14,745 nt of DNA from an uncultured Bacteroides sp. (GTDB taxonomy: Bacteria; Bacteroidota; Bacteroidia; Bacteroidales; Bacteroidaceae): contig UQVZ01000059.1 in the NCBI GenBank assembly GCA_900544675.1, positions 1 through 14,745 on the forward strand, given 5' to 3'. Shown here one piece after another: positions 6,383 through 13,519 of the stretch (position 1 is the stretch's first letter; each line of letters opens with the position of its first letter). Below the pieces are notes generated by a model, which was not told where the DNA came from, made no database searches, and worked only from the letters and a program-made list of their open reading frames with translations. The position numbers were made by a program, and so were the translations under genes.

Positions 6383-6919
6383 ATGAAAACAAAGATTATC
6401 ACCCTTATTGCCCTGCTGCTGTGCGGGACAAGCATTTATGCACAAGACCACAAAACATTGGTAGCCTACTTCAGCTGGAGCGGCAACACGCAGCATGTGG
6501 CTGAATACATTGCCCAAAAAACAGGCGGCACACTCTTCCGCATCGAACCGATCAAGCCTTATCCTACGGAATATACCCCCTGTACCGAGGTAGCAAAAAA
6601 AGAGAAAGAAGACAATGCCCGTCCCGCCATCAAGAACCGAGTGGCAGACTGGGACAGTTACGATACGGTGTTCATCGGTTGCCCCGTCTGGTGGTGGACG
6701 GCCCCGATGATTATCAATACCTTCGCCGAAAGCTATGACTTCAAGGGCAAGACCGTCATACCGTTCTGTACATACGCCGCAACCTATCGTGACGAAACTC
6801 TCGCGAAGATTGTAGAACTGACACCCGACGCCAAGCACCTAAAAGGTTTCGGCGCGGTAAACCGCAATACAAAAGGTATCACGGAATGGTTGAAGGAAAT
6901 CGGCATGATAAAGAAGTAA
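6383..6919 (+). CDS. Exported flavodoxin
   Basis: This 178-residue protein has a Sec signal peptide (hydrophobic 5-17, likely cleavage after IYA at residue 20) followed almost at once by the flavodoxin domain. Its FMN phosphate loop FSWSGNTQ (30-37) is closer to consensus than that of its neighbour, and the ring-binding segment IGCPVWWWTAP (98-108) is intact. It shares many blocks with the preceding lipoprotein flavodoxin, including GKTVIPFCTYA and the LTPDA region, so the two are tandem paralogues, one tethered and one free in the periplasm. A flavodoxin exported in the unfolded state must bind FMN outside the cytoplasm. It lies 14 bases before the alcohol dehydrogenase start. Confidence 0.92.
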   Translation: MKTKIITLIALLLCGTSIYAQDHKTLVAYFSWSGNTQHVAEYIAQKTGGTLFRIEPIKPYPTEYTPCTEVAKKEKEDNARPAIKNRVADWDSYDTVFIGCPVWWWTAPMIINTFAESYDFKGKTVIPFCTYAATYRDETLAKIVELTPDAKHLKGFGAVNRNTKGITEWLKEIGMIKK

Positions 6920-6933
6920 TAAATAAAACAATT

Positions 6934-8088
6934 ATGAACAACTTTACTTATCAATACCCCGTCCGCCAACACTTCGGCAAGGGGTGCGCCGAGAGCGCAT
7001 TGAAAGAGGAAATGAACCGTGTGGGAAAGAATGTGCTGCTGGCATACGGCGGCAGTTCGCTAAAACGCACGGGGCTGTACGATACCATTTTGGACTGGCT
7101 GCACGAGTGCGGCAAGAACGTAGTGGACTTCGGCGGCATTATGCCCAACCCCACGTATGCCAAGGTGCAAGAAGGCGCACGACTGGTGCGCGAGTACGGC
7201 ATTGACTTTATCCTAGCCGTGGGCGGTGGCTCGGTCATCGACTGCTGCAAGATTGTATCGGCACAAGCCAAGCTGGACGAGGACATCTGGGAGATGCAAT
7301 ATACCAAGCATCAATACCCTACGGAGTTCGTTCCGATGGGAGCCGTGGTCACGGCATCGGGCACTGGCGCCGAACAGAACAACGGGGCGGTCATCACCCA
7401 CACCGAAAAGAAGCTGAAGCAGCCGTTGGTGGGTGCTTACCACAGCTTTGCCATCTTGGACAGTGACCTGACACGTACCCTCCCGATGGCACAAGTTGTC
7501 AGTGGTGCGTTCGACACGTTGAGCCATTGTATGGAGACCTATATGGGAAAGCCGCAGACGGATAATCTTTCCGATGAAATCAACGAGGCGGTGATGCGCA
7601 ACGTCATCCGGAACCTGCGTGCATTGACTGCCGACCCGGACAACGACTTTGCCCGAAGCGAACTGATGTGGGACTCGGCTTTGGCAGAAAACGGTCTGCT
7701 GAAGTTGGGCAAGCAAACCGACTTCCAATGCCATATGCTGGAACACGCTGTGGGCGCTTATACCGACTGCAACCACGGACGGGCACTGGCGATCATCCAC
7801 CCCGTGCTCTACCGTCACCTGCTCAGCGAAGGCAAAGAGAAACTGGCACGTATGGCAGAACGGGTGTGGGGCGTGAAGGGCGATACCGTGGAACAGACTG
7901 CCGCTCTTGGCATCGATGTCCTCGAAGCATTTATCCAAGAGATGGGGTTGCCGACCCGTTGGAGCGAACTGGGCATTACAAACGAAGCCATCCTCCGTGC
8001 CGCTGCCGATACCTGTCTGCTGATGCCCGGTTGCTGCAAGCAGTTCACCCGCGATGAATTGTTTGAGATATTGAAGGAATGTATGTAA
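6934..8088 (+). CDS. yqhD: Metal-dependent alcohol dehydrogenase / aldehyde reductase, YqhD-like
   Basis: From ATG 6934 this encodes 384 residues, close to E. coli YqhD (387). An upstream in-frame ATG at 6886 lies inside the flavodoxin gene and adds no family sequence, so I reject it. The NADP(H) loop AVGGGSVID is at 95-103 with the family TASGTGAEQNN motif at 140-150. The metal ligands Asp194 and His198 (AFDTLSHCMETY), His267 (FQCHMLEH) and His281 (CNHGRA) fall at the same numbers as in YqhD. YqhD reduces many short aldehydes, including lipid-peroxidation products, with NADPH. It is cytoplasmic and cotranscribed with the flavodoxins and hydrolase. The symbol is used by similarity; orthology is inferred. 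Confidence 0.93.
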   Translation: MNNFTYQYPVRQHFGKGCAESALKEEMNRVGKNVLLAYGGSSLKRTGLYDTILDWLHECGKNVVDFGGIMPNPTYAKVQEGARLVREYGIDFILAVGGGSVIDCCKIVSAQAKLDEDIWEMQYTKHQYPTEFVPMGAVVTASGTGAEQNNGAVITHTEKKLKQPLVGAYHSFAILDSDLTRTLPMAQVVSGAFDTLSHCMETYMGKPQTDNLSDEINEAVMRNVIRNLRALTADPDNDFARSELMWDSALAENGLLKLGKQTDFQCHMLEHAVGAYTDCNHGRALAIIHPVLYRHLLSEGKEKLARMAERVWGVKGDTVEQTAALGIDVLEAFIQEMGLPTRWSELGITNEAILRAAADTCLLMPGCCKQFTRDELFEILKECM

Positions 8089-8107
8089 CTCAATAAATAG
8101 AAACAGT

Positions 8108-9202
8108 ATGAATACTTTAGTAAAGACAATGTTGTGCGGTACCGCTGCCCTAATGCTGGCGAGCACCTCTTTCGCGCAAAACAGACAAGCTTTCACAACC
8201 GTGGACTTTCCAGAAAGCCCCAACAACAATCCCTTCGGACTAGTCTATCGCGGTGCTATCACGGCTAATGAGCCGGGCAAGGTAAATATCCACCGCATCA
8301 TTTACGACCTGAACGGGCTGAAGATAGTAGCCAACGTCTATACGCCTACCGGGTATGACGCATCGAAAACCTATCCTGCCCTTGTCGTAGCGCATCCCAA
8401 CGGCGGCTGCAAGGAGCAGGTGGCAGGACTCTACAGCCAGCATATGGCGGAACAGGGCTACATCTGCCTGGCCTTTGATGCCGCCTACCAAGGTGGAAGC
8501 GAGGGCGAGCCGCGCAACGTGGATAAACCTGCCAACCGCATCGAGGACATCCACCGAGCGGCAGACATCCTGGCGCAATATCCCGGAGTGGATGCCGGCC
8601 GCATCGGCATTCTCGGCATCTGTGGCGGAGGCAGCTATACGCTGAAAGCCGCACAGACCGACAAACGCTTCAAGGCGGTAGCTACGCTGAGTATGTTCAA
8701 CACGGGACTGGTACGCCGCAACGGTTTCCTTGACTCACAGATTAACGACGTGCAGCAACGCCTTGCCGACGCCTGTGCCGCCCGACAGAAGGAAGCCAAC
8801 AGCGAAGCCCCCGAATATGTGGGTGATATGAGCGGCATGACGCCGGAACAGGCCAAGCAACTGCCCTTCGACCTCTACCGCGACGGCTACGAGTATTACC
8901 TCCAGACGCACGCCCATCCCGGTTCTACCTTCCGCTATACCAAGAGCAGTCTGGTGGACCTGATGGCTTTCGATGCCTCGGAAGGCATGTACCTTATCAA
9001 CCAGCCCTTGCTGATGATGGCAGGCAGCATCGCCGACACCTTCTATATGACGGAACAATGCTACAGCAAGGCCACGGGCACACAGGACAAGGAGCTGTTT
9101 CTCATCCCCGGCGCCACGCACATCCAGACCTACTGGGTGCCGGAGTATGTAGACCAGGCTGTAAACAAGCTGACGGAATTTTTCGGAAAACATCTAAAAT
9201 AG
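8108..9202 (+). CDS. Exported alpha/beta hydrolase with Cys nucleophile (dienelactone hydrolase-like)
   Basis: This 364-residue protein has a Sec signal peptide (cleavage likely after SFA, residue 23). It carries the hydrolase core: ALVVAHPNGG (91-100) near the oxyanion hole, the nucleophile elbow GILGICGGGSY (167-177) with Cys172 in place of Ser, Asp310 in AGSIADTF and His338 in PGATHIQ. A Cys-Asp-His triad is the hallmark of dienelactone hydrolases, though the overall length and insertion at about 205-285 fit the larger YcjY-like hydrolase group. Ester or lactone hydrolysis in the periplasm is likely; the substrate is unknown. It starts 19 bases after the dehydrogenase and ends 10 bases before the RibD_C-like gene. 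Confidence 0.9.
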   Translation: MNTLVKTMLCGTAALMLASTSFAQNRQAFTTVDFPESPNNNPFGLVYRGAITANEPGKVNIHRIIYDLNGLKIVANVYTPTGYDASKTYPALVVAHPNGGCKEQVAGLYSQHMAEQGYICLAFDAAYQGGSEGEPRNVDKPANRIEDIHRAADILAQYPGVDAGRIGILGICGGGSYTLKAAQTDKRFKAVATLSMFNTGLVRRNGFLDSQINDVQQRLADACAARQKEANSEAPEYVGDMSGMTPEQAKQLPFDLYRDGYEYYLQTHAHPGSTFRYTKSSLVDLMAFDASEGMYLINQPLLMMAGSIADTFYMTEQCYSKATGTQDKELFLIPGATHIQTYWVPEYVDQAVNKLTEFFGKHLK

Positions 9203-9212
9203 GAATAAGCGT

Positions 9213-9917
9213 ATGTATCCACAAATCATTTGTCACGTAATGGGTTCCGTCGACGGCCGTTTGCTGACCGACCGCTGGACGGAACCGTTCGATGGGAAAA
9301 GCAAGGGTGAACTGATGGGTATCTATGCCGCCATCGGTCGCCGGTTGAATACCGATGCCTGGATGTTCGGCAAGAATACCTTGACAGAAGGGTATTTCCC
9401 CAAGAAATTTCATACAACGGTTCTTACACCTTCCGCCAAACCTGTGCCGTTTGTCGCCCGTCGTTCATCCGACCGCCTCTTTGTGGTGGCCGACTCGGAC
9501 GCGAATATCCTTTACGAATCTTCCAAGGTCAGAGGGGACAATATTGTCACCATCCTGCCTGAAACAGCTCCCGAAGCCTACTTGAAACGTCTGCGAGACC
9601 GGAATATATCTTACTTGTTCGCCGGACAGGACGGGAAAGACCTCCGCACCGCGATGCAGACATTGGCCGAAAGCTTCGGCGTGAAATCGCTCTCGCTGCA
9701 AGGCGGAGGCATTATCGACGGGGCTTTCCTGCAAGCCGGACTGATAGACGAACTGAGCCTGGTCGTTTATCCGGGCATTGACGGTTCGGCGGATTCCACC
9801 TCTGTCTTTCACTATATCGGCAAGGGAAATCCGTCGCAAAGACAGTCGCTCGAACTGTTGTCAGCACAGACGATGGACAATGGAATCGTTTGGCTGCGGT
9901 ATAAGTTTCATCGCTGA
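9213..9917 (+). CDS. RibD C-terminal / dihydrofolate reductase-fold reductase
   Basis: This 234-residue cytoplasmic protein has the RibD_C fold, related to DHFR. It opens with PQIICHVMGSVDGRL (3-17), including the family SVDGR motif; the cofactor-binding LQGGGIIDGAFLQAGLIDEL (162-181) is well kept. RibD_C proteins reduce the ribosyl chain of the riboflavin precursor, but stand-alone versions without the deaminase domain, like this one, have varied NADPH-linked reductase roles. Given two flavodoxins in the same operon, a link to flavin supply is possible but unproven. It is the last clear gene of operon B; 115 bases separate it from the next gene, with no strong terminator hairpin visible. Confidence 0.88.
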   Translation: MYPQIICHVMGSVDGRLLTDRWTEPFDGKSKGELMGIYAAIGRRLNTDAWMFGKNTLTEGYFPKKFHTTVLTPSAKPVPFVARRSSDRLFVVADSDANILYESSKVRGDNIVTILPETAPEAYLKRLRDRNISYLFAGQDGKDLRTAMQTLAESFGVKSLSLQGGGIIDGAFLQAGLIDELSLVVYPGIDGSADSTSVFHYIGKGNPSQRQSLELLSAQTMDNGIVWLRYKFHR

Positions 9918-10032
9918 AAATCGTCCGGAAGTACTGTCAACGGCTTAGATAAGCTAAGGAATAACATATAACCACAAAACATAGATATAATGAGAACAAA
10001 GATATTTTGCAACACCATGAAATGATAGAGAA

Positions 10033-11277
10033 ATGAAAACATACAAGTACATCCTGTTCTGCCTTTTCCTGCTCTATTTGATGCCGGCAAGGGCTACTGA
10101 TACAGCGAAAGATGAAAGCAAGTACATTACCGTCAGTGGTATTGTGAAAGACAAGTCGGACAAGAAAATCTTGTCATACGCCAACGTGTCCATCGCCGGA
10201 GGCACGGAATCCACCGTGACCAATGCCGATGGCGAATTTTCATTCAAGGTGAAAGAGCCGGTAGGCAATACCGTCCTCGAAGTGTCGCATTTAGGCTATG
10301 CTAACACGCATATCCGGCTGAAAGAAGGCGAAACGAATCTGTCTACGGTCTGGCTCACTCCCTCTACATTGATGCTGGACGAAGTGGTCGTTAGCGGGCG
10401 CAATCCCCGCGAGCTGGTGGAGGAAGCCATCCGCAAGATACCGGTCAATTACAGCACGGAAGCCGACCGGCTGACAGGCTTCTATCGGGAAACCTCCCGC
10501 AAGCGCAGGCGTTACATCAACATCGCTGAAGCTGTCATCGACCTGCACAAGACGCCTTACACACAAGATGTCAGTCGCGACCGCGTGCGCATCCTCAAAG
10601 GCCGCCGTCTGCTTAGTCCGAGGGCAAGCGACACCTTGGCAGTAAAGCTGTTGGGCGGACCCAATGCCTCCATTTATCTGGATGTGGTGAAGAATCCCGA
10701 CGTGCTGCTCAGTCCCGAGGCCCTTTCGTTCTACGACTTCCACTTTGAAGAGCCGACTGCCATCGACAAGCGTCCGCAATACGTGGTGAGCTTCATGCCC
10801 CGCCACAAGCTGCCATACGCCCTCTATTACGGAAAGTTCTACATCGACAAGGAACGCCTGTCCTTCACCCGCGCCGAGTTTTTCCTGGATACAAGCGACC
10901 GCACCAAAGCCACGCAAGCTATTCTTCACCGCAAACCCCTCGGCTTGCGCTTCAAACCGGTGGAGGTCGCCTATCAGGTCAATTATACAGACCACAACGG
11001 CAAAACTTACCTGAATTATGTCCGTAATGAAATCCGTTTCAAATGTGACTGGCGGCGCAAATGGTTCTCGACCAACTATGCCGTGGTATCCGAAATGGTC
11101 GTGACCGACATTGAGCCATCCACGACCAACATTCCCCTCCGCGAAGCTTTCGGGAAGGGACAGATTCTCTCTGATGATGCCTCGTTGTTCTTCGACAAGG
11201 ACTTTTGGGGAAATTATAACATCATCAAGCCCGATGAGTCGCTGGAGAAAGCGGTAGGGAGATTAAGGAAAAGATAG
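10033..11277 (+). CDS. Exported CarboxypepD_reg-like domain protein
   Basis: This 414-residue protein has a signal peptide (hydrophobic 6-17, cleavage likely near PARA, residue 21). Residues 33-115 form a carboxypeptidase regulatory-like beta-sandwich (TVSGIVKDKSDKKILSYANV, then TNADGEFSFKV), followed by LDEVVVSG (115-122), the junction usually seen before TonB-receptor plugs. Here the rest is not a plug or barrel: RNPRELVEEAIRKIPVNY (123-140) and about 270 further residues match the style of Bacteroidetes DUF5686-type proteins, and the length is too short for a receptor. Periplasmic or surface role; function unknown. The 115-base gap from operon B leaves it unclear whether it is cotranscribed. 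Confidence 0.85.
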   Translation: MKTYKYILFCLFLLYLMPARATDTAKDESKYITVSGIVKDKSDKKILSYANVSIAGGTESTVTNADGEFSFKVKEPVGNTVLEVSHLGYANTHIRLKEGETNLSTVWLTPSTLMLDEVVVSGRNPRELVEEAIRKIPVNYSTEADRLTGFYRETSRKRRRYINIAEAVIDLHKTPYTQDVSRDRVRILKGRRLLSPRASDTLAVKLLGGPNASIYLDVVKNPDVLLSPEALSFYDFHFEEPTAIDKRPQYVVSFMPRHKLPYALYYGKFYIDKERLSFTRAEFFLDTSDRTKATQAILHRKPLGLRFKPVEVAYQVNYTDHNGKTYLNYVRNEIRFKCDWRRKWFSTNYAVVSEMVVTDIEPSTTNIPLREAFGKGQILSDDASLFFDKDFWGNYNIIKPDESLEKAVGRLRKR

Positions 11278-11445
11278 GCAGTATTCATATCCGGTAATTT
11301 TATGGGAACAAGGCAACAGCCTTACTTATCCATCAATGCCCTCTTTCTCTCCTCCAGCAAGTGACTGAAGTTACTATGCAGCCCTCATAATCTGTCAATG
11401 CGCATCTTCATTTACAGGTCTATTCATTGGGAAACTTGCATAAAT
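11278..11445. other. Convergent intergenic gap with a possible degenerate operator
   Basis: No gene is visible in this gap between convergent genes. At 11388-11409 it holds TAATCTGT and ATGCGCATCTTC, which resemble the right half of operator copy 1 and the bases just after it (1628-1653), but with a 2-base instead of a 6-base gap and no -7 box following. There is no clear terminator hairpin. Confidence 0.35.
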
Positions 11446-11907
11446 TCATTTTTTCAACCCATTCTTCAGCCATTCCATAGGTATCTTATCCGTAGAATAT
11501 CCGGCAATAAGAATAGCCTGTGCGTGCATTCCATAATCGCCTGTCTGGACTACCGCCTTACAGCGGTCTCGCAGTTGATAATATTCAGGAATGTAGTTCA
11601 CTTGTGCAATGTTCTCCTCGCCTAACAATCCTGTCAGAAAAGAATAGTCTTTTTGGTTGACTTGCGGCATGAGGTCGGTAACGATTGCCGCCTCGAAATC
11701 CCCTACTTCCACCAGCGTGGAAACAATGTCTTGAAAGCTGGGTGAACCCGTGACGGCTTCCAAATCCAAATATTCCACATCGGGACTCAGAGGGTAAAGA
11801 GCCTGTGTGGATGTGCCGCTACCTGCATCGGCAATAAACAACATTTCTCCATGACGTATGCCCGCCACGATTGCCGCCAGCCGGGCATTCAGAATTCTCT
11901 TTTTCAT
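11446..11907 (-). CDS. RbsD/FucU-family sugar mutarotase
   Basis: This 153-residue cytoplasmic protein matches the RbsD/FucU fold: the N-terminal KKRILNARLAAIVAGIRHGE places a conserved His at 19, and LFIADAGSGTS holds Asp27, equivalent to the catalytic His-Asp area of RbsD. GDFEAAIVTDLMP (67-79) is a conserved strand, and QTGDYGMHAQAILIAG (121-136) is the family's C-terminal signature with a His. These enzymes interconvert pyranose and furanose or alpha and beta anomers of ribose, fucose and similar sugars. The exact sugar cannot be assigned. It overlaps the stop of the acetyltransferase by ATGA (11904-11907), so translation is probably coupled. Confidence 0.85.
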   Translation of the reverse strand: MKKRILNARLAAIVAGIRHGEMLFIADAGSGTSTQALYPLSPDVEYLDLEAVTGSPSFQDIVSTLVEVGDFEAAIVTDLMPQVNQKDYSFLTGLLGEENIAQVNYIPEYYQLRDRCKAVVQTGDYGMHAQAILIAGYSTDKIPMEWLKNGLKK

Positions 11908-12497
11908 GCTCCCTCCGTATAACGTTTCTTGTCTTCTTCCGTAATTTCACGGACAATCCGGCAAGGGTTTCCCACAGCCAATACCCGTGGCGGAATGTCA
12001 CGGTTCACTACGCTGCCCGCACCAATTACCGCGCCATCGCCTATTGTCACTCCAGGCAGAACACTGACTCCGGCTCCTATCCATACATCATTGCCAACCG
12101 TAATGGGACGGGCATACTCCAATCCTCTGTTTCTGCGCTCCGCGTCCAGCGGGTGCCCCGCGGTGTAGAAACCACAGTTTGGCGCGATAAATACGTTGTC
12201 GCCAAACCGCACCGGGGCTTCATCCAGAATGACGCAATTCATGTTGGCAAAGAAGTTCTCGCCCACTTCGATGTGATAGCCATAATCGCAGAAGAAAGGA
12301 GAGATTATCGTACAATTCCCTTTCACCCGACCCAATATGCGGCGCACCAATACATCCCGCTCTTTAGTTTTCGAGGGACGCAACAGGTTCAGTTCGTAAG
12401 TCAGGTCCGCACATGCAGCCCTCTCCGCCAACAGTTCCTTATCATAATTGGCATCATAGAGCTTACCTGCCTTCATTTTCATTTTTTCAGTTTCCAT
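11904..12497 (-). CDS. Maltose/galactoside O-acetyltransferase-like (left-handed beta-helix)
   Basis: This 197-residue cytoplasmic protein has the maltose acetyltransferase N-terminal helix region (MKAGKLYDANYDKELLAERA, starting near residue 8) and a left-handed beta-helix of hexapeptide repeats from about 60 to 180. Catalytic His115 in FYTAGHPLDAERR lies at the same number as in E. coli LacA. The C-terminal AVGNPCRIVREITEEDK is typical. It uses acetyl-CoA to acetylate sugars; the physiological substrate is uncertain in the family. It overlaps the RbsD/FucU gene by four bases, which suggests a small sugar-handling operon. ATGs at codons 6 and 8 are possible alternative starts. Confidence 0.93.
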   Translation of the reverse strand: METEKMKMKAGKLYDANYDKELLAERAACADLTYELNLLRPSKTKERDVLVRRILGRVKGNCTIISPFFCDYGYHIEVGENFFANMNCVILDEAPVRFGDNVFIAPNCGFYTAGHPLDAERRNRGLEYARPITVGNDVWIGAGVSVLPGVTIGDGAVIGAGSVVNRDIPPRVLAVGNPCRIVREITEEDKKRYTEGA

Positions 12498-12538
12498 TGA
12501 TACTTGAACAAATAGGTATAGAATTTAATAAGTTGCCA

Positions 12539-12546
12539 CAAATTTA
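12539..12546 (-). promoter_or_regulatory. Probable -7 element for the acetyltransferase-mutarotase operon
   Basis: On the minus strand TAAATTTG matches TAnnTTTG exactly, 41 bases before ATG 12497. No convincing -33 element is seen, so the promoter is tentative. Confidence 0.45.
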
Positions 12547-12609
12547 GAGCAAATTATTGAAAGCATAACTTCTAGGTGTGTAAAATTTGATTTTGTCTCA
12601 CAGAATTAA

Positions 12610-12639
12610 GAAAGAGAGTGAAGTTAATCACCCTCTTTC
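12610..12639 (-). terminator. Hairpin, possible terminator for the minus-strand remnant
   Basis: GAAAGAGAGTG (12610-12620) and CACCCTCTTTC (12629-12639) form an 11-bp stem with one A-C mismatch and an 8-base loop. On the minus strand it is followed by a T-rich stretch, and it lies 70 bases past the stop of the winged-helix fragment, which fits termination of that former gene. Confidence 0.55.
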
Positions 12640-12709
12640 AATGAGCCGTTTGTGAGCCATTTAATTATCATTCTTATATCTTATAATCAGCCACTTATAA
12701 TAAATTGCA

Positions 12710-12962
12710 TTATACTTGTGATACCTTAGTGAGCCATTTGGGTACATAATAAGTTCCTTTGCCTACTTTTCCCCACATTTCCAGCCAACTATTCATTTGC
12801 TGGAGTATGCGGGATACTGTCGGCTTGCTTACTTCTAAAATATTCTGTACATCCGAGTTTGTAACACGTCCTGAGATTATGGTTATTCTTATCCTGTTTC
12901 ATTCCGGTGGCTTTCGCTGTTTCCAGCATTATCATATGGAGGAGTCTGCAAACATCTGAATT
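12710..12962 (-). pseudogene. Frameshifted C-terminal remnant with winged-helix domain
   Basis: From 12898 to the stop at 12710-12712 the minus strand encodes 62 residues without a stop: RVTNSDVQNILEVSKPTVSR (11-30) is a helix-turn-helix, and GKVGKGTYYVPKW (43-55) is a wing. This pattern is typical of the C-terminal winged helix on Bacteroidales Fic or AlbA_2/Schlafen-type regulators. The fragment has no start and a TGA sits directly upstream at 12899-12901; coding continues in another frame (HMIMLETAKATGMKQDK) up to about 12962. A frameshift near 12890 and loss of the N-terminal part make it a pseudogene. The parent family is a guess. Confidence 0.6.
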
Positions 12963-13100
12963 TCATTTTCTCGTAATGCCCCGCAACAATCCATTTGTAA
13001 TTATATTTTTAGCATTTACCGCTCAATCTCCCTCTTCTGTTCCTTTCCCCATTTTAATAGTAGTAAGTTTAAGTAAGCGCCCTATTTACCCTCCGTTTTT

Positions 13101-13210
13101 ATGAAGACGCCTTCGTAGGGCTATGAAGACGTCTTTGTGAGCCGATGAAGACGTCTTTGTGAGCCGATGAAGACGCCTTCGGAGACCAATGAAGACGCCT
13201 TCATCAGAAA
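13101..13210. repeat. Five tandem 22-bp palindromic repeats
   Basis: Five units start at 13101, 13123, 13145, 13167 and 13189, each exactly 22 bp and beginning ATGAAGACG. Units 2 and 3 are identical; units 1, 4 and 5 have GACGCCTTC in place of GACGTCTTT. Each unit carries a palindromic core, perfect in units 2 and 3 (AAGACGTCTT) and one mismatch in the others. Because 22 is not a multiple of three the array is unlikely to encode protein repeats. Unit length and number resemble plasmid iterons, but no replication protein is visible nearby. Confidence 0.85.
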
Positions 13211-13330
13211 ACGGTTATTCACCGTCTCCCAAAATTGCCTGCGTGGCTTCTGACATACCCCTCCGCTTCTTTTCAGAAGGCACGTCTCTTTCTCTTTAAA
13301 ATCACTAAGTTGTATGGATATCCCCACTAA

Positions 13331-13519
13331 ATTTCTACTGCCCCGCTGTGCGGCTATGCCGAAAGCAAGCAATTGTTTGACAAAATAAAACATCGCCATA
13401 CACTCAAGGAGGTTGGCGATGCGGCAAAGGGTAAGTATGATTGGAAGATTCAGCGTGGAAAAGGTGGAATCAATACAAATTATTTTAGTACAAAACACCC
13501 AATTAAAGTTTACTTATAG
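13331..13519 (+). pseudogene. Orphan C-terminal coding fragment, family not recognised
   Basis: After an in-frame TAA at 13328 the plus strand reads without a stop to TAG at 13517-13519. From about 13340 the translation looks like real protein: PLCGYAESKQLFDKIKHRHT, then LKEVGDAAKGKYDWKIQRGK and GGINTNYFSTKHPIKVYL. There is no upstream start codon, so this is the 3' end of a lost gene. It ends 10 bases inside the convergent lipoprotein gene. I do not recognise the family. The competing minus-strand frame here (13121-13498) crosses the tandem repeats and looks spurious. Confidence 0.45.

Noticed and set aside
7213..8229. 338-codon minus-strand frame opposite the alcohol dehydrogenase
   Set aside because: The plus strand encodes a complete YqhD-like enzyme with all metal ligands; the antisense frame has no recognisable motif.
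9943..9958. Terminator between operon B and the next gene (CTTAG-ataag-CTAAG)
   Set aside because: The stem is only 5 bp and no T-run follows, so it is too weak to call.
11446..12497. Link between the sugar operon and the electrophile regulon
   Set aside because: It is on the opposite strand with its own promoter and no full operator copy; only the degenerate similarity at 11386-11409 lies nearby.
13101..13210. CRISPR array
   Set aside because: The 22-bp units are directly contiguous, with no unique spacers, and no cas genes are near.
13121..13498. 125-codon minus-strand frame through the tandem repeats
   Set aside because: It ends inside the 22-bp array, whose unit breaks frame, and has no signal, domain or plausible start context; the plus-strand fragment reads more like real protein.
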